A stretch of DNA of 64,000 nt from Caproiciproducens galactitolivorans (GCF_026672255.1 NZ_JAPOHA010000011.1:42492-106491), one strand, 5' to 3'. Positions 1 through 7,977 are shown, numbered from the stretch's first letter. Numbers and translations: made by a program. The notes: generated by a model from the letters alone, not told the origin.

Positions 1-47
1 CAGCGATGAGTATATGTAGAAATAACATATTAAAAAGGAGAATGACA

Positions 48-527
48 ATGAGCACTCTGGTTGTATATTTTTCGCTTGACGGCAACACGAAATTTATTGC
101 AGAAAAGGTTGCTGAAACGATAAGCGCCGATATGATCGAGCTAAAAACAAGCAAGAAATACCCGACGGAAGGATTTAAGAAGTACTTTTGGGGAGGGAAG
201 AGTGTTATTTTCGGTGAGAAGCCAAAGCTGATAAACGAACGCATTGATTGGAACCGGTATGAGACGATTATAATCGGAACGCCCGTCTGGGCCGGATCCT
301 TTTCTCCACCAATCAAAAGTTTTATCAGCGAATATAAAATCTATGGCAAACGGATCGCACTGTTCGCCAGCCATGGAGGGGGCGGAGCCGAAAAGTGCTT
401 TTCAAAGCTGAAGAAAGCACTTCCTGGGAATGAGTTCGTCTCAGAAATAGATTTTGTTGAGCCTAAGAAAAATCCAGAGGAAAATTCTTTGAAAGCTGCC
501 AGGTGGGCCGAGCACCTGGCTATCTGA
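48..527 (+). CDS. Flavodoxin family protein
   Basis: A 159-residue flavodoxin-like electron carrier expected to bind FMN in the cytoplasm. The N-terminus gives a beta strand followed by the phosphate-binding loop 'YFSLDGNTKF' (about residues 7-16), and 'GTPVWAGSFSPP' in the middle is the usual second flavin-contact loop. The length matches short-chain flavodoxins. An in-frame ATG exists at 6, but AAGGAG at 35-40 sits 7 nt before the ATG at 48, so I use 48. A strong hairpin terminator follows at 614-644, so the gene is transcribed alone or as the last gene of an upstream unit. Its redox partner is not visible here. Confidence 0.88.
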   Translation: MSTLVVYFSLDGNTKFIAEKVAETISADMIELKTSKKYPTEGFKKYFWGGKSVIFGEKPKLINERIDWNRYETIIIGTPVWAGSFSPPIKSFISEYKIYGKRIALFASHGGGGAEKCFSKLKKALPGNEFVSEIDFVEPKKNPEENSLKAARWAEHLAI

Positions 528-613
528 TTGCAACATACTATTGTCTGCCATAGATTGGCTGCCGACTGTTATCCATTGGAAACGGCCGGCATTTTTATTC
601 CTTAAAATGAAAG

Positions 614-645
614 AAGTCGACCCTGTTTCAGAGTCGACTTTTTTC
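614..645 (+). terminator. Rho-independent terminator after flavodoxin
   Basis: Perfect 8-bp inverted repeat AAGTCGAC / GTCGACTT (614-621 and 633-640) followed by a T run to 644. Confidence 0.8.
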
Positions 646-665
646 TATAATATAACCGAACAAAC

Positions 666-712
666 AAAGAAAAGCCGCAAAAACACAGCGTTCTTGCGGC
701 TTTGGCGGAGAA
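666..712. repeat. Left copy of 47-bp direct repeat (tRNA-Ser 3' end plus terminator)
   Basis: This stretch matches 4936-4982 with only three mismatches (at 680, 685 and 694). The right copy consists of the last 10 nt of tRNA-Ser(GCU), including CCA, and its terminator stem. Read on the minus strand, the left copy keeps the GCCGCAA...TTGCGGC hairpin and a T-rich tail, so it can serve as the terminator of the LysR gene. Inference: a duplicated attachment site of an element inserted at the tRNA 3' end. Confidence 0.75.
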
Positions 713-729
713 AGAGTAATATTTTTTCG

Positions 730-1617
730 CTACGGGGACTGCTTCGGTGTGCCGCATATTTTCAAAAAGTGCTGCATGGGTACGGTCAGAAACTTATCCG
801 TGCGGTAAATGACGGAGAGCGCCCAGGGAAATTCCGGGTTTTTCAGGTGGAGCTGACACACACGGCCGGCGTACAGCTTGTCGACCAGGGGCTTGGGCAA
901 AATGCTGACACCCTGATTGTTTGCAATCATCTCCAGCAGCAAATCCCATTGGGAGCTTTCAAAAACGATGTTCGGCGTAAAACCCGCAGCTTTGCAGCGT
1001 TCCATCATTACATCGTAATACATATAATCCGGAGAAACCATTAACAAACGCTCCGTTTTCAGCGCCTCGAAGTCAACGCTGCTTTCGGAGGCAAGCGGAT
1101 GCTGCTTGGGGACGACCAGCACGGCCTCCGAGTGAAAAACGGTTTTGCTGTAAAACCTACTGTCCGAAAACGGTTCAATCACCACGCCCAAATCAAGCGT
1201 TCCGTCGTCCACCAAATCCCGGATTGATTTGGAGGTGATCTCCGTAATCTGCAAATTGGTTTCCGGGTAAGCCTTCCGGAATTGATAAATCAGGGAAGAA
1301 AAATAGATGGTTCCGGCGGAAGGGGGGAGACCGAGCGCCAGGGTACCGCCCGCGCAGCGCAGCTTCTGCTCCAGCTTTTGCGTCTGCGTGTGATAATAGT
1401 CCAGCAGCTTTGTGGCGTATTCATAAAATACCAAACCGTCCTGGGTAATCAGAAGATCCTTCGTCCGGCGTCTGATGAATTCCGCCTGAAATTCATTCTC
1501 CAGTGCACGAATGGCCTTGCTCAGGGTCGATTGGCTGACGAAAAGCTTCTCAGCCGCTCTTGTAAAATTGCGTTGTTTTACCACTTCCACATAGTAAGTC
1601 AGCCAAGTCATTGTCAT
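730..1617 (-). CDS. LysR-family transcriptional regulator
   Basis: A 295-residue LysR-type regulator. The winged helix-turn-helix lies in the first 60 residues ('NFTRAAEKLFVSQSTLSKAI' is the typical recognition region), followed by a substrate-binding effector domain with 'GLPPSAGTIYFSSLI' at about residue 95. AATGGAGG lies 9 nt before the ATG at 1617, so this start is preferred over the in-frame ATG 6 nt downstream. It is divergent from the MFS/CoA-transferase genes, and the 250-bp gap between them is full of dyads, so it most likely controls that pair and itself. The inducer is unknown; a carboxylic acid transported by the neighbour is a guess. Confidence 0.93.
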   Translation of the reverse strand: MTMTWLTYYVEVVKQRNFTRAAEKLFVSQSTLSKAIRALENEFQAEFIRRRTKDLLITQDGLVFYEYATKLLDYYHTQTQKLEQKLRCAGGTLALGLPPSAGTIYFSSLIYQFRKAYPETNLQITEITSKSIRDLVDDGTLDLGVVIEPFSDSRFYSKTVFHSEAVLVVPKQHPLASESSVDFEALKTERLLMVSPDYMYYDVMMERCKAAGFTPNIVFESSQWDLLLEMIANNQGVSILPKPLVDKLYAGRVCQLHLKNPEFPWALSVIYRTDKFLTVPMQHFLKICGTPKQSP

Positions 1618-1673
1618 TGGGAATTTCCTCCATTCATTTTTTTATCCTATTTCAATTATACTTAGGAATCTTT

Positions 1674-1740
1674 TGATTGCAATCCTGTAATTGCCAATCA
1701 GGGTAATTCTGTATGAATCTTATTCATACAGGTATGAATT
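1674..1740. promoter_or_regulatory. Dyad-rich operator region of the LysR/MFS divergent promoter
   Basis: Two inverted repeats lie side by side. The first is TGATTGCAAT with ATTGCCAATCA (1674-1700, T-N11-A-like). The second is a perfect 10-bp repeat CTGTATGAAT / ATTCATACAG around 3 nt (1709-1731), followed by a third half-site GTATGAAT (1732-1739). The layout of a recognition site plus an activation site is typical of LysR targets; the assignment to this LysR is inferred. Confidence 0.65.
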
Positions 1741-1748
1741 TTTTGTAT

Positions 1749-1777
1749 TTTTCATCTAAAAAATATCGTGTTATGAT
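1749..1777 (+). promoter_or_regulatory. Probable promoter of the MFS/CoA-transferase unit
   Basis: TTTTCA (1749-1754), 17-bp spacer, TATGAT (1772-1777). The -35 box is weak, as expected for an activated promoter, and it lies just downstream of the operator dyads. Confidence 0.5.
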
Positions 1778-1825
1778 CATAGCAGGGAAATGTTTTGGCC
1801 AAAGCATACGAAATTCAATGAACAG

Positions 1826-1847
1826 CTTGCATGCGGCCGCATGCAAG
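1826..1847. repeat. 22-bp perfect palindrome in the MFS 5' leader
   Basis: Two 11-nt arms, CTTGCATGCGG and CCGCATGCAAG, with no spacer. The palindrome lies between the promoter and the Shine-Dalgarno site (about 1853-1859) of the MFS gene. It could be an operator for a second regulator or an mRNA hairpin affecting initiation. Confidence 0.7.
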
Positions 1848-1864
1848 CGAGAGGAGAGGTATTT

Positions 1865-3073
1865 GTGCAAGAACAAGAGAAAAAAGTATCTTCCGCCAGA
1901 GCCATACTAATTGAAACGGTGATGTTCTTTACATACGCGTTTTTCGCCGTGAACTGGGTCGCCGGCAGCACGCTGACACCGCAGATTATGAAGTCTTTTA
2001 ACCTGAAGTCGTTTGCGTCGGCAACCTTTATTTCCAACGCCATCACCATCGCAAAAATTATCGGTAATTTCGCGGCCGCCGGAATTCTTGTCAAGTTGCT
2101 GCCCAAAAAGGCGATTGGCCTGGGTTCCGGGCTGATTGTCGCGGGCAGCGTGCTGGCTTTGCTGGCGCCGCAGTATTGGATTTTTATTTTGGGCCGCTTT
2201 ATTATGGGGTTTGGCGGTGCGCTGTATGTGGTTTATTTCAGTCCCGTTGTCATTCACTTTTTTGCCCCTGAAAAGCGCCCGGCGGTCAACGCGATCAATA
2301 ACGTGGCCTATAATGTCGGAGGAATCATTGCAATGCTGATTGTCGGCCCGGTCATCCAGTGGATGCAGACCTGGCAGTACAGCATGGCATTTTTCGCGGC
2401 AATCAGCGCCGTATTGTTTATCGTGTGGCCGGTTTTGGGACAGGATTTTGAGCTGAACCGTTCATCCGGTGCGGATACGGAGAAATACACCATAGGGGAT
2501 GCGCTTAAGGAAAAAAACAACTGGTTCCTGCCGCTTACCTATTCCGGATTACTAACCTTCTACATTGTGCTGCTCAATATTTTCCCAATTTCCGGCATTA
2601 CCGTAATCAACTCCAAAACACTCAGCACTTTGGTGGCGGTAGGCGGCGTTGTCGGTTCCATACTGGCAATTATGCTGTCCAAGGTATACTTCAAGCGCCT
2701 GCCCGTAATCCGCTGGAGCGGCCTGGCCATGATCTTATTTGGCGCGCTGATGTTTAACACGAAAAACGGCACGCTTTCGATGATTGCCGCCTTTGCAATC
2801 GGTGTGCTGATGTTCCTGCCGATTACCTCCCTCGTAATGATTCCGCAGGAAATGCCGAACATGTCCCCTGCAAAGCTGACGACCATTATGGGTCTGTTCT
2901 GGGCGCTGTCCTATGTGATCGAATCGATTGTGTTCTATCTGATCGGCATTGTGATCGACAAATCCGGGTATTCAGCCGGCTTGACCATCGCGCTGGTGAT
3001 GAGCGCAACCTTCTTCATAGGGTCGTTCATCCTTCCGGAAACAGGGCGCTCAGCAAAGGAAAAGAACCAGTAA
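1865..3073 (+). CDS. MFS transporter (probable organic-acid permease)
   Basis: A 402-residue major facilitator superfamily membrane protein with about 12 hydrophobic segments spread over its length. 'NWVAGSTLTPQIMKSF' after the first helix and 'ILGRFIMGFGGALYVVYFSP' around the fourth and fifth helices are MFS-like. The frame is open from 1790, but that extension would translate the palindrome. The GTG at 1865 follows GAGGAGAGG, so I choose it. It is transcribed with the CoA-transferase 22 nt downstream. Import of a carboxylate that the transferase then activates is a plausible joint role; the substrate cannot be read from sequence. Confidence 0.88.
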   Translation: MQEQEKKVSSARAILIETVMFFTYAFFAVNWVAGSTLTPQIMKSFNLKSFASATFISNAITIAKIIGNFAAAGILVKLLPKKAIGLGSGLIVAGSVLALLAPQYWIFILGRFIMGFGGALYVVYFSPVVIHFFAPEKRPAVNAINNVAYNVGGIIAMLIVGPVIQWMQTWQYSMAFFAAISAVLFIVWPVLGQDFELNRSSGADTEKYTIGDALKEKNNWFLPLTYSGLLTFYIVLLNIFPISGITVINSKTLSTLVAVGGVVGSILAIMLSKVYFKRLPVIRWSGLAMILFGALMFNTKNGTLSMIAAFAIGVLMFLPITSLVMIPQEMPNMSPAKLTTIMGLFWALSYVIESIVFYLIGIVIDKSGYSAGLTIALVMSATFFIGSFILPETGRSAKEKNQ

Positions 3074-3095
3074 GTATGGAAAGGGAGTTTTTTGA

Positions 3096-4430
3096 ATGAA
3101 ATCGTTTGAAGAAATGTACAATGAGAAAAAAATGACCGCCGAACAGGCTCTGGAATTAATTCAGGACAACGACTATATGTTTTCCGCCCAGGCGGCCGGG
3201 GAGCCGGAAGCGATTCTTGAGAAATTGCAGCACCTAAAGAAAACCGGCGTAAAAAATACGGTTTTGAACACCTGCCTGCCCCTAAAGTATTACGAGGCGT
3301 TCAAGGACCCTGAAATGAAGGGGATTATGGCGCATAACGCCTGGTTTTTCAATGCTGGTCTGCGTGATGCACAGACCAAAAAGCTGGTGAGCGACGTGCC
3401 CCAAAGCTCTACCTCCATTCTGCGCAAAACCCTTGACCGCTGCGCTTATGAAAACCGCCGCCCCGTGGTGCTGGCCACCGTATCCCCCATGGATCGGCAC
3501 GGCTATATGTCCCTGTCCGTCAGCGCGATTTATGAGCGTGACCTGATCAACAAGGGGGCGCTTGCCATCGTGGAAGTGAACCCCAATTTCCCCTGCACCT
3601 TCGGTGATACACAAGTCCATATTTCCGAGGTTGCGGCAGTTGTCGAATCCGACCGCCCCATCTTCAAAAGCAAGCTGGCTCCTTACACCGAAACGGACGC
3701 GGCAATCGGCAGATATGTTGCCTCACTGATTGAGGACGGTTCCACGATTCAACTGGGAATCGGCAATATTCCGAATGCGGTGGCTACGGAGCTGAAGAGC
3801 AAGCACCATTTGGGAATCCATACGGAAATGTTTACGGAAACAATGGTGGATTTGATTGAATGCGGTGCAGTGGACAATTCCCAGAAGGGTCTGCTTAACG
3901 GCTATTCGGTTTGCTCCTTCACAATGGGCAGCCAGAGGCTGTACGACTACATCGACCACAACCCCTCTGTTTTATTTAAATCCTGCACCTTTACCAATGA
4001 CCCGTACACCATTGGAAAAAACAATAAATTTGTTTCGGTGAACGCTACACTGGAGATTGACCTTACCGGCCAATGCGCTTCGGAAACGGTTGGCCACACC
4101 CAATGGTCCGGCACGGGCGGACAGTCGGAAACCGTGCAGGGCGCGCAGATGTCCCCCGGCGGCAAGTCGATTATCGCCATGCACTCCACCTATACCACCA
4201 AGGACGAAAGCGGCAAAGAGGTTCTTCATTCGAAGATTGTGCCGTTTTTGCAGGAAGGCTCGGTTGTCACCACGTCCCGCAACGACACGGACTATGTGGT
4301 AACGGAATACGGCATTGCCTGGCTGCGCGGACTAAATGTGAGCCGCCGTGTCGAAGCGCTCATCAACATTGCGCATCCGGACTTCCGCGAGGAACTGCGC
4401 CGCCAAGCCGAAATAAACCAAATTTGGTAA
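3096..4430 (+). CDS. Acetyl-CoA hydrolase/transferase family CoA-transferase
   Basis: A 444-residue family I CoA-transferase of the 4-hydroxybutyrate/butyryl-CoA:acetate type. These enzymes move CoA between acyl-CoA and a free acid through a glutamyl-CoA thioester. The likely catalytic Glu is E244 in 'GIHTEMFTE'. 'QLGIGNIPNAV' and 'GTGGQSETVQGA' are conserved CoA-site glycine motifs, and the length is normal for the family. AAAGGGAG lies 9 nt before the ATG. With the MFS carrier upstream and LysR divergent, this looks like a small acid uptake and activation unit. Acceptor and donor specificity (butyrate, propionate, succinate or other) is not resolved. Confidence 0.9.
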   Translation: MKSFEEMYNEKKMTAEQALELIQDNDYMFSAQAAGEPEAILEKLQHLKKTGVKNTVLNTCLPLKYYEAFKDPEMKGIMAHNAWFFNAGLRDAQTKKLVSDVPQSSTSILRKTLDRCAYENRRPVVLATVSPMDRHGYMSLSVSAIYERDLINKGALAIVEVNPNFPCTFGDTQVHISEVAAVVESDRPIFKSKLAPYTETDAAIGRYVASLIEDGSTIQLGIGNIPNAVATELKSKHHLGIHTEMFTETMVDLIECGAVDNSQKGLLNGYSVCSFTMGSQRLYDYIDHNPSVLFKSCTFTNDPYTIGKNNKFVSVNATLEIDLTGQCASETVGHTQWSGTGGQSETVQGAQMSPGGKSIIAMHSTYTTKDESGKEVLHSKIVPFLQEGSVVTTSRNDTDYVVTEYGIAWLRGLNVSRRVEALINIAHPDFREELRRQAEINQIW

Positions 4431-4503
4431 ACAACTGTTTTCCCCTGCATAGCCCTACACCCTGCCGGTGAACTGAACCGGTAAAAATGCAATTGCAAAA
4501 GAA

Positions 4504-4539
4504 CCCCCAATCGCAGTATCGTAAAACTGCGGTTGGGGG
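4504..4539 (+). terminator. Hairpin after the CoA-transferase
   Basis: CCCCCAATCGCAGT pairs with ACTGCGGTTGGGGG (one G-T pair) around an 8-nt loop. There is no clear T run, so it may only be a 3'-end stabiliser. Confidence 0.5.
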
Positions 4540-4652
4540 CAAATTTGGGTTGAAAGGCTTTTTGTGTAGAGCCTTTTTATCGACCTTTTCGTTTTAGCGG
4601 GACAAAAATAGTTACCCCTCGGCAAAGTGAACCGCATCCCGTCAAGAGGACA

Positions 4653-4793
4653 ATGAAAAAATATAAAGATTTCCCGGACAGTAGTACAAACTGCTGTCCG
4701 TTTTTTATGCTGCAATATATAGGTTATGCTTCTCCGATTGGGGCGCTGACTTTTGGATTGTTTTCTGCTTTTATAAATGGATTTCTAAAATGA
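4653..4793 (+). CDS. Possible 46-residue small protein
   Basis: A short frame begins 'MKKYKDFPDS', continues with a Cys pair 'TNCCPFF' and ends with a hydrophobic stretch 'IGALTFGLFSAFINGF'. A weak AGAGGA lies just 3 nt before the ATG. A terminator-like hairpin (4675-4706) falls inside the frame, which argues against it. It could be a remnant of a gene broken at the islet edge. I do not recognise it. Confidence 0.2.
   Translation: MKKYKDFPDSSTNCCPFFMLQYIGYASPIGALTFGLFSAFINGFLK
4675..4706 (+). terminator. Plus-strand terminator hairpin near the islet edge
   Basis: CGGACAGTAG and CTGCTGTCCG form a stem around a 6-nt loop, followed by TTTTTT (4701-4706). It may be the true end of the MFS/CoA-transferase transcript. 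Confidence 0.6.
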
Positions 4794-4935
4794 AAAGGCA
4801 GCCTGTTGAGAAATCAGAGAACTTTCTTTCTACAGCATAATCAAGGAGCAAGCCTGAATAATAATGTGTAATAAACGGTGTAATAACATCAACTTTTATA
4901 TATTTTTACCTACTTTTAGACTTTAGAAAAGACAA

Positions 4936-4982
4936 AAAGAAAAGCCGCACAAACTCAGCGTTCATGCGGCTTTGGCGGAGAA
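4936..4982. repeat. Right copy of 47-bp direct repeat
   Basis: Comprises the terminator stem (GCCGCA/TGCGGC, read on the minus strand) and the 3'-terminal 10 nt of tRNA-Ser(GCU). It matches 666-712 with three mismatches; the copies lie 4,270 bp apart. Confidence 0.75.
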
Positions 4983-5062
4983 GAAGGGATTTGAACCCTT
5001 GCGCCGGTTACCCGACCTACTCCCTTAGCAGGGGAGCCCCTTCACCACTTGGGTACTTCTCC
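4973..5062 (-). tRNA. tRNA-Ser(GCU)
   Basis: A 90-nt class II tRNA on the minus strand. Acceptor GGAGAAG pairs with CTTCTCC, with discriminator G and encoded CCA. The anticodon arm is CTCCC-CTGCTAA-GGGAG, giving anticodon GCT, with a long variable arm. It reads AGC/AGU serine codons. It is co-transcribed downstream of tRNA-Ser(UGA). Confidence 0.96.
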
Positions 5063-5101
5063 ATGTTGGTGAATAAAAGGAAGCAATTCAATTGAAAGAG
5101 A

Positions 5102-5190
5102 TGGCGGAGAGGAAGAGATTCGAACTCTTGGTCCCTTGCGGGATCACTAGTTTTCAAGACTAGCTCCTTAAACCACTCGGACACCTCTCC
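5102..5190 (-). tRNA. tRNA-Ser(UGA)
   Basis: An 89-nt class II tRNA on the minus strand. Acceptor GGAGAGG/CCTCTCC, encoded CCA, anticodon arm CTAGT-CTTGAAA-ACTAG (anticodon TGA) and a long variable arm. It reads UCA and other UCN codons. Confidence 0.96.
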
Positions 5191-5208
5191 ATCACAAGTG
5201 CGAGATTA

Positions 5209-5238
5209 ATAATATCATATTTTATAGGGTGATGTCAA
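5209..5238 (-). promoter_or_regulatory. Promoter of the two tRNA-Ser genes
   Basis: On the minus strand a perfect TTGACA (complement of 5233-5238) is followed after 18 bp by TATTAT (5209-5214), about 19 bp before the first tRNA. Confidence 0.65.
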
Positions 5239-5301
5239 TGAATTCTATAAAAAATCTTTATTTTTTGATAAATTGTACGCAGTTTGGCGAAAAGAAAATG
5301 A

Positions 5302-5342
5302 ATTCCCGCAAAACCCGGCAATTCCGCCGTTTCTGCGGGAAT
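5302..5342 (-). terminator. Terminator of the DUF421/DUF4363 operon
   Basis: ATTCCCGCA / TGCGGGAAT arms (5302-5310 and 5334-5342) with an inner CGGC/GCCG pair, followed on the minus strand by a T-rich tail. Confidence 0.65.
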
Positions 5343-5352
5343 CCTTCATAAG

Positions 5353-5733
5353 CTATAAAATATTTGCGATACTCGGCAGCTGGGATTCATTCAAATACAT
5401 AATCTGCGTAATGCCCCGCTCGCATTCGGCCTCAAATTGATCCGTGGCTCCATAGTAGCAGAGCATAGGGAGGACGGACAGCGTCTGGTCGATGGATTCC
5501 AGCTGGTTATGCGGCATGAACGTACAAAGATATTCATGGCTGTCGCGCCAGTCCGAAGATGCCTTGCGGCTGAACTTCAAAGCGGTGTCCATATCGCCTT
5601 TTGCCGCGGCTTCTTTTGCAGTGGTAACGGTTTGCGCCATTTGCGCGCTCACCTTTTTCGTTGTGTTCGTACCGATTACGCAGATCACAACGAGAAAAAC
5701 AAATATGATTGCCGAAGCCCATACCCGCTTCAT
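5353..5733 (-). CDS. DUF4363 family protein
   Basis: A 126-residue protein with one N-terminal membrane segment ('AIIFVFLVVICVIGT', about residues 8-22) and a helical extracytoplasmic remainder. It matches my memory of the DUF4363 family, which usually sits next to DUF421 genes in Clostridia. Its start overlaps the end of the DUF421 gene by 4 nt, so the two are translationally coupled. Function unknown; a partner of the DUF421 membrane protein is the natural inference. Confidence 0.75.
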   Translation of the reverse strand: MKRVWASAIIFVFLVVICVIGTNTTKKVSAQMAQTVTTAKEAAAKGDMDTALKFSRKASSDWRDSHEYLCTFMPHNQLESIDQTLSVLPMLCYYGATDQFEAECERGITQIMYLNESQLPSIANIL

Positions 5734-6407
5734 TTCTTTTCATCCTTTGTTATAATATTAAAATCTCCCTTTCGGTTTGCCGTCATAATGAAAATGTCAT
5801 CCGCTTTTGTATTTTTGCCGCGCAGTACGCCGTCAAGCCAGTCGCGGCTTTTGTTGCAGAGCTTCAGGGAAAAATCCGAGATGACGCCGTCGCTGATCAC
5901 AACGGTTTCGATTCCGGTATCCGGCAGCGCCACCCCCAGCATGCCGGCAGTCGGCTGTTCCTTATCCGGCTTTTTAATCACGCTCATTTTTCCGTTTGTC
6001 TCCACAATCGCATACGCCACATCTTCTATGCTGAACACATTTTTCTGCCGAAGCTGTTCCGAAAGGTCTTCCGTGCTCATGCGAAGACGGCGCATTTCTT
6101 TCTGGTCAACCTTTCCGTCGTTAATCACAATGAGCGGGCGGCCGCAGATGGCTCTTCTGAATTTCGTACTTTTCAGCATCAGCGCGGAGATCAATATTTC
6201 GCACATGACCAGTACCGCAATCGGAATAAAGCCGCTTGCGAGCGGCTGGCCCGTATCCTGCATCGGTATTGCCGCGATATCGGAAATCAAAAGCGTTACA
6301 ACAAGTTCGCTCGTTTGCAGTTCGCTGATCTGTCGTTTGCCCATCAGCCTTACTGCTGCAATAATGACTATGTAGAGCAGCAAGGTCCGAATAAAAGAAA
6401 TTGTCAT
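5730..6407 (-). CDS. DUF421 (YetF-type) membrane protein
   Basis: A 225-residue protein with three hydrophobic segments in the first 80 residues. 'RLMGKRQISELQTSELVVTL' is the hallmark of DUF421/YetF, and the C-terminal soluble half includes 'RPLIVINDGKVDQKEMRRL'. The frame opens with GTG at 6419, but the ATG at 6407 gives the usual N-terminus; its ribosome site (GGTGAT) is weak, so the start is uncertain. It forms an operon with the DUF4363 gene. Biochemical role unknown; YetF relatives have been linked to spore and membrane functions. Confidence 0.85.
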   Translation of the reverse strand: MTISFIRTLLLYIVIIAAVRLMGKRQISELQTSELVVTLLISDIAAIPMQDTGQPLASGFIPIAVLVMCEILISALMLKSTKFRRAICGRPLIVINDGKVDQKEMRRLRMSTEDLSEQLRQKNVFSIEDVAYAIVETNGKMSVIKKPDKEQPTAGMLGVALPDTGIETVVISDGVISDFSLKLCNKSRDWLDGVLRGKNTKADDIFIMTANRKGDFNIITKDEKK

Positions 6408-6478
6408 TTTTATCACCACAGATAGTATGAACCGCCATCATCCGCTTATTCATTTTTGCTCCGGCTTCGGGCAAAAGG

Positions 6479-6507
6479 AAAGCTCCGGCTTTTCATACCG
6501 GAGCTTT
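6479..6507 (-). terminator. Terminator of the minus-strand glycosyltransferase
   Basis: AAAGCTCCGG / CCGGAGCTTT (6479-6488 and 6498-6507). It has T-rich sequence on both sides and could act in either direction. Confidence 0.65.
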
Positions 6508-6517
6508 GTTTTTCTAT

Positions 6518-7771
6518 TTATGCGATCGGTTTGATTTGCTGTGCAAAATTTTCAAAATTGTTTTCGGCACAAAAGCTCTGTAAATACAGCGCCCTGCAGT
6601 TTTTCCTCAGCTTTTTCACATCCTCCAAGGGAAGGGAAGCGGCGGACTGGATGGTTTCCGCCAGCTTGTCCGGCGTGACATCGGCAGGAACTAAGAATCC
6701 TGTTTCCCCATCTTTTACAATTTCGCCCGTACCGCCCACGTTGGTCGCGATCGTCGGTATTCCAAAAGAGCAGGCTTCCATAACGCTGACTGGAAGTCCT
6801 TCCGTACTGCTGGTATTCACAAAAAAGTCCACAGGGTTCTTTTTGTAAAATTCCATCAGGTCTTTGTTTTTTACTTCGCCCGGGAATTCGCATTCCATGA
6901 ACTGTAAATTCTCACCGGCGTATTTTTTCAGATCTTCCAGCGCGTCGCCGCCGCCGAAATGCGTCCATTTCAGGTGCAGACCGCTGTTGTTTAATTTGCT
7001 GAGAGCCTGCGCGAGCAGTTCTACTCGCTTTAACGGAACGATATGACAGCAGCTTACGATCTGAAATGGGTCGCCGTTTGCCGTTCCGGTTCCGAAATCG
7101 CGCGTACCGAGATAAGCGGTTTGGATTTTATCCTGAAAATCAGGATACCGTTCTTTCAAATATGCACTGCCGTTGTCCGAACACGCATAGACCATATCAA
7201 TGTTCTTTAAAATATAATACCGGAGCGGAAGATAATTCATGGAATTCCGGTAGGCGTACAGATCGTAGCCGTGCGCGCGGCAGACAACGCGGCCGTTGAT
7301 GGCGCCGTAGTATTTATTCAGCTTTGTGGCAACCATGGCGGTATCGTAAAACCAGTAGCTGTAGAAGGTAACCCCGTCGAATTTTTCCATGGGGTATTTC
7401 GCGAGGATTTTTACGGACTCATCATAAACGATTTCCGATTTCGCGATAAAATAGCTTAAATAGAGCCTCTTTTTTAAAGAACCTTTTACAGCGCTGCGCT
7501 CGTCCTTCCCGGAATACCCTTTATAGTCTTTAAAAGGGAACTGCCTTGCCATCGCGCCGGCAAGGCTGCGTTTTACTTTTGAAGCGGGAATGAAATGTAC
7601 GCTTACATTTTCCGGAACGCTTCGTGTTTGTTCCGGATGGTCGGCGGTGCTGGTTGCAATCAGAATCACTTTTTCGAATTCTTTCGCCAATATTGCAATT
7701 TCGTCTTCTATAAATTCTTCCCCTTTGTCAAAGGGAAATATCTTCGTTAGCATCAATAGGCAGTCCTTCAT
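6518..7771 (-). CDS. Family 4 glycosyltransferase
   Basis: A 417-residue GT-B fold glycosyltransferase. The C-terminal half carries 'SSTEGLPVSVMEACSFGIP' (about residues 325-345) with the paired acidic residues that hold the nucleotide-sugar donor, and 'VGGTGEIVKDGETGFLV'. No signal or membrane segment is evident, so it acts at the cytoplasmic face. GGGAGG precedes the ATG. It is divergent from two further glycosyltransferase genes, which suggests a shared surface-glycan pathway. Donor and acceptor are unknown. Confidence 0.88.
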   Translation of the reverse strand: MKDCLLMLTKIFPFDKGEEFIEDEIAILAKEFEKVILIATSTADHPEQTRSVPENVSVHFIPASKVKRSLAGAMARQFPFKDYKGYSGKDERSAVKGSLKKRLYLSYFIAKSEIVYDESVKILAKYPMEKFDGVTFYSYWFYDTAMVATKLNKYYGAINGRVVCRAHGYDLYAYRNSMNYLPLRYYILKNIDMVYACSDNGSAYLKERYPDFQDKIQTAYLGTRDFGTGTANGDPFQIVSCCHIVPLKRVELLAQALSKLNNSGLHLKWTHFGGGDALEDLKKYAGENLQFMECEFPGEVKNKDLMEFYKKNPVDFFVNTSSTEGLPVSVMEACSFGIPTIATNVGGTGEIVKDGETGFLVPADVTPDKLAETIQSAASLPLEDVKKLRKNCRALYLQSFCAENNFENFAQQIKPIA

Positions 7772-7955
7772 TTAAAAACAGCCTCCCGATTGTATAATAA
7801 TTAAAGGATAGCATAATAAATACGGCAATTCAACACAGTATTACAAAATATTCTTGTATTAGATATTGGGAAATGGTATGATCATATATATGCTTTTATA
7901 TGCTTTGTAACAGTATAACTCGTTTTTGAGCGTTTTGCTGTAAAAAACAGAATTG

Positions 7956-7977
7956 TTTCAATAGCATTCGATTGAAA
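7956..7977. repeat. Inverted repeat upstream of the glycosyltransferase pair
   Basis: TTTCAAT and ATTGAAA (7956-7962, 7971-7977) around 8 nt, 40 bp before the first gene of the pair. Operator or leader hairpin; no regulator can be assigned. Confidence 0.35.

Noticed and set aside
541..1044. 167-residue plus-strand frame after the flavodoxin
   Set aside because: It runs through the terminator, the direct repeat and antisense to LysR.
4455..4715. 86-residue minus-strand frame between the CoA-transferase and tRNA-Ser
   Set aside because: It crosses two hairpins and has no ribosome site or recognisable motif.
5437..6425. Long plus-strand frames over the DUF421/DUF4363 genes
   Set aside because: Both minus-strand genes have clear family motifs and coupled starts; the plus-strand products look random.
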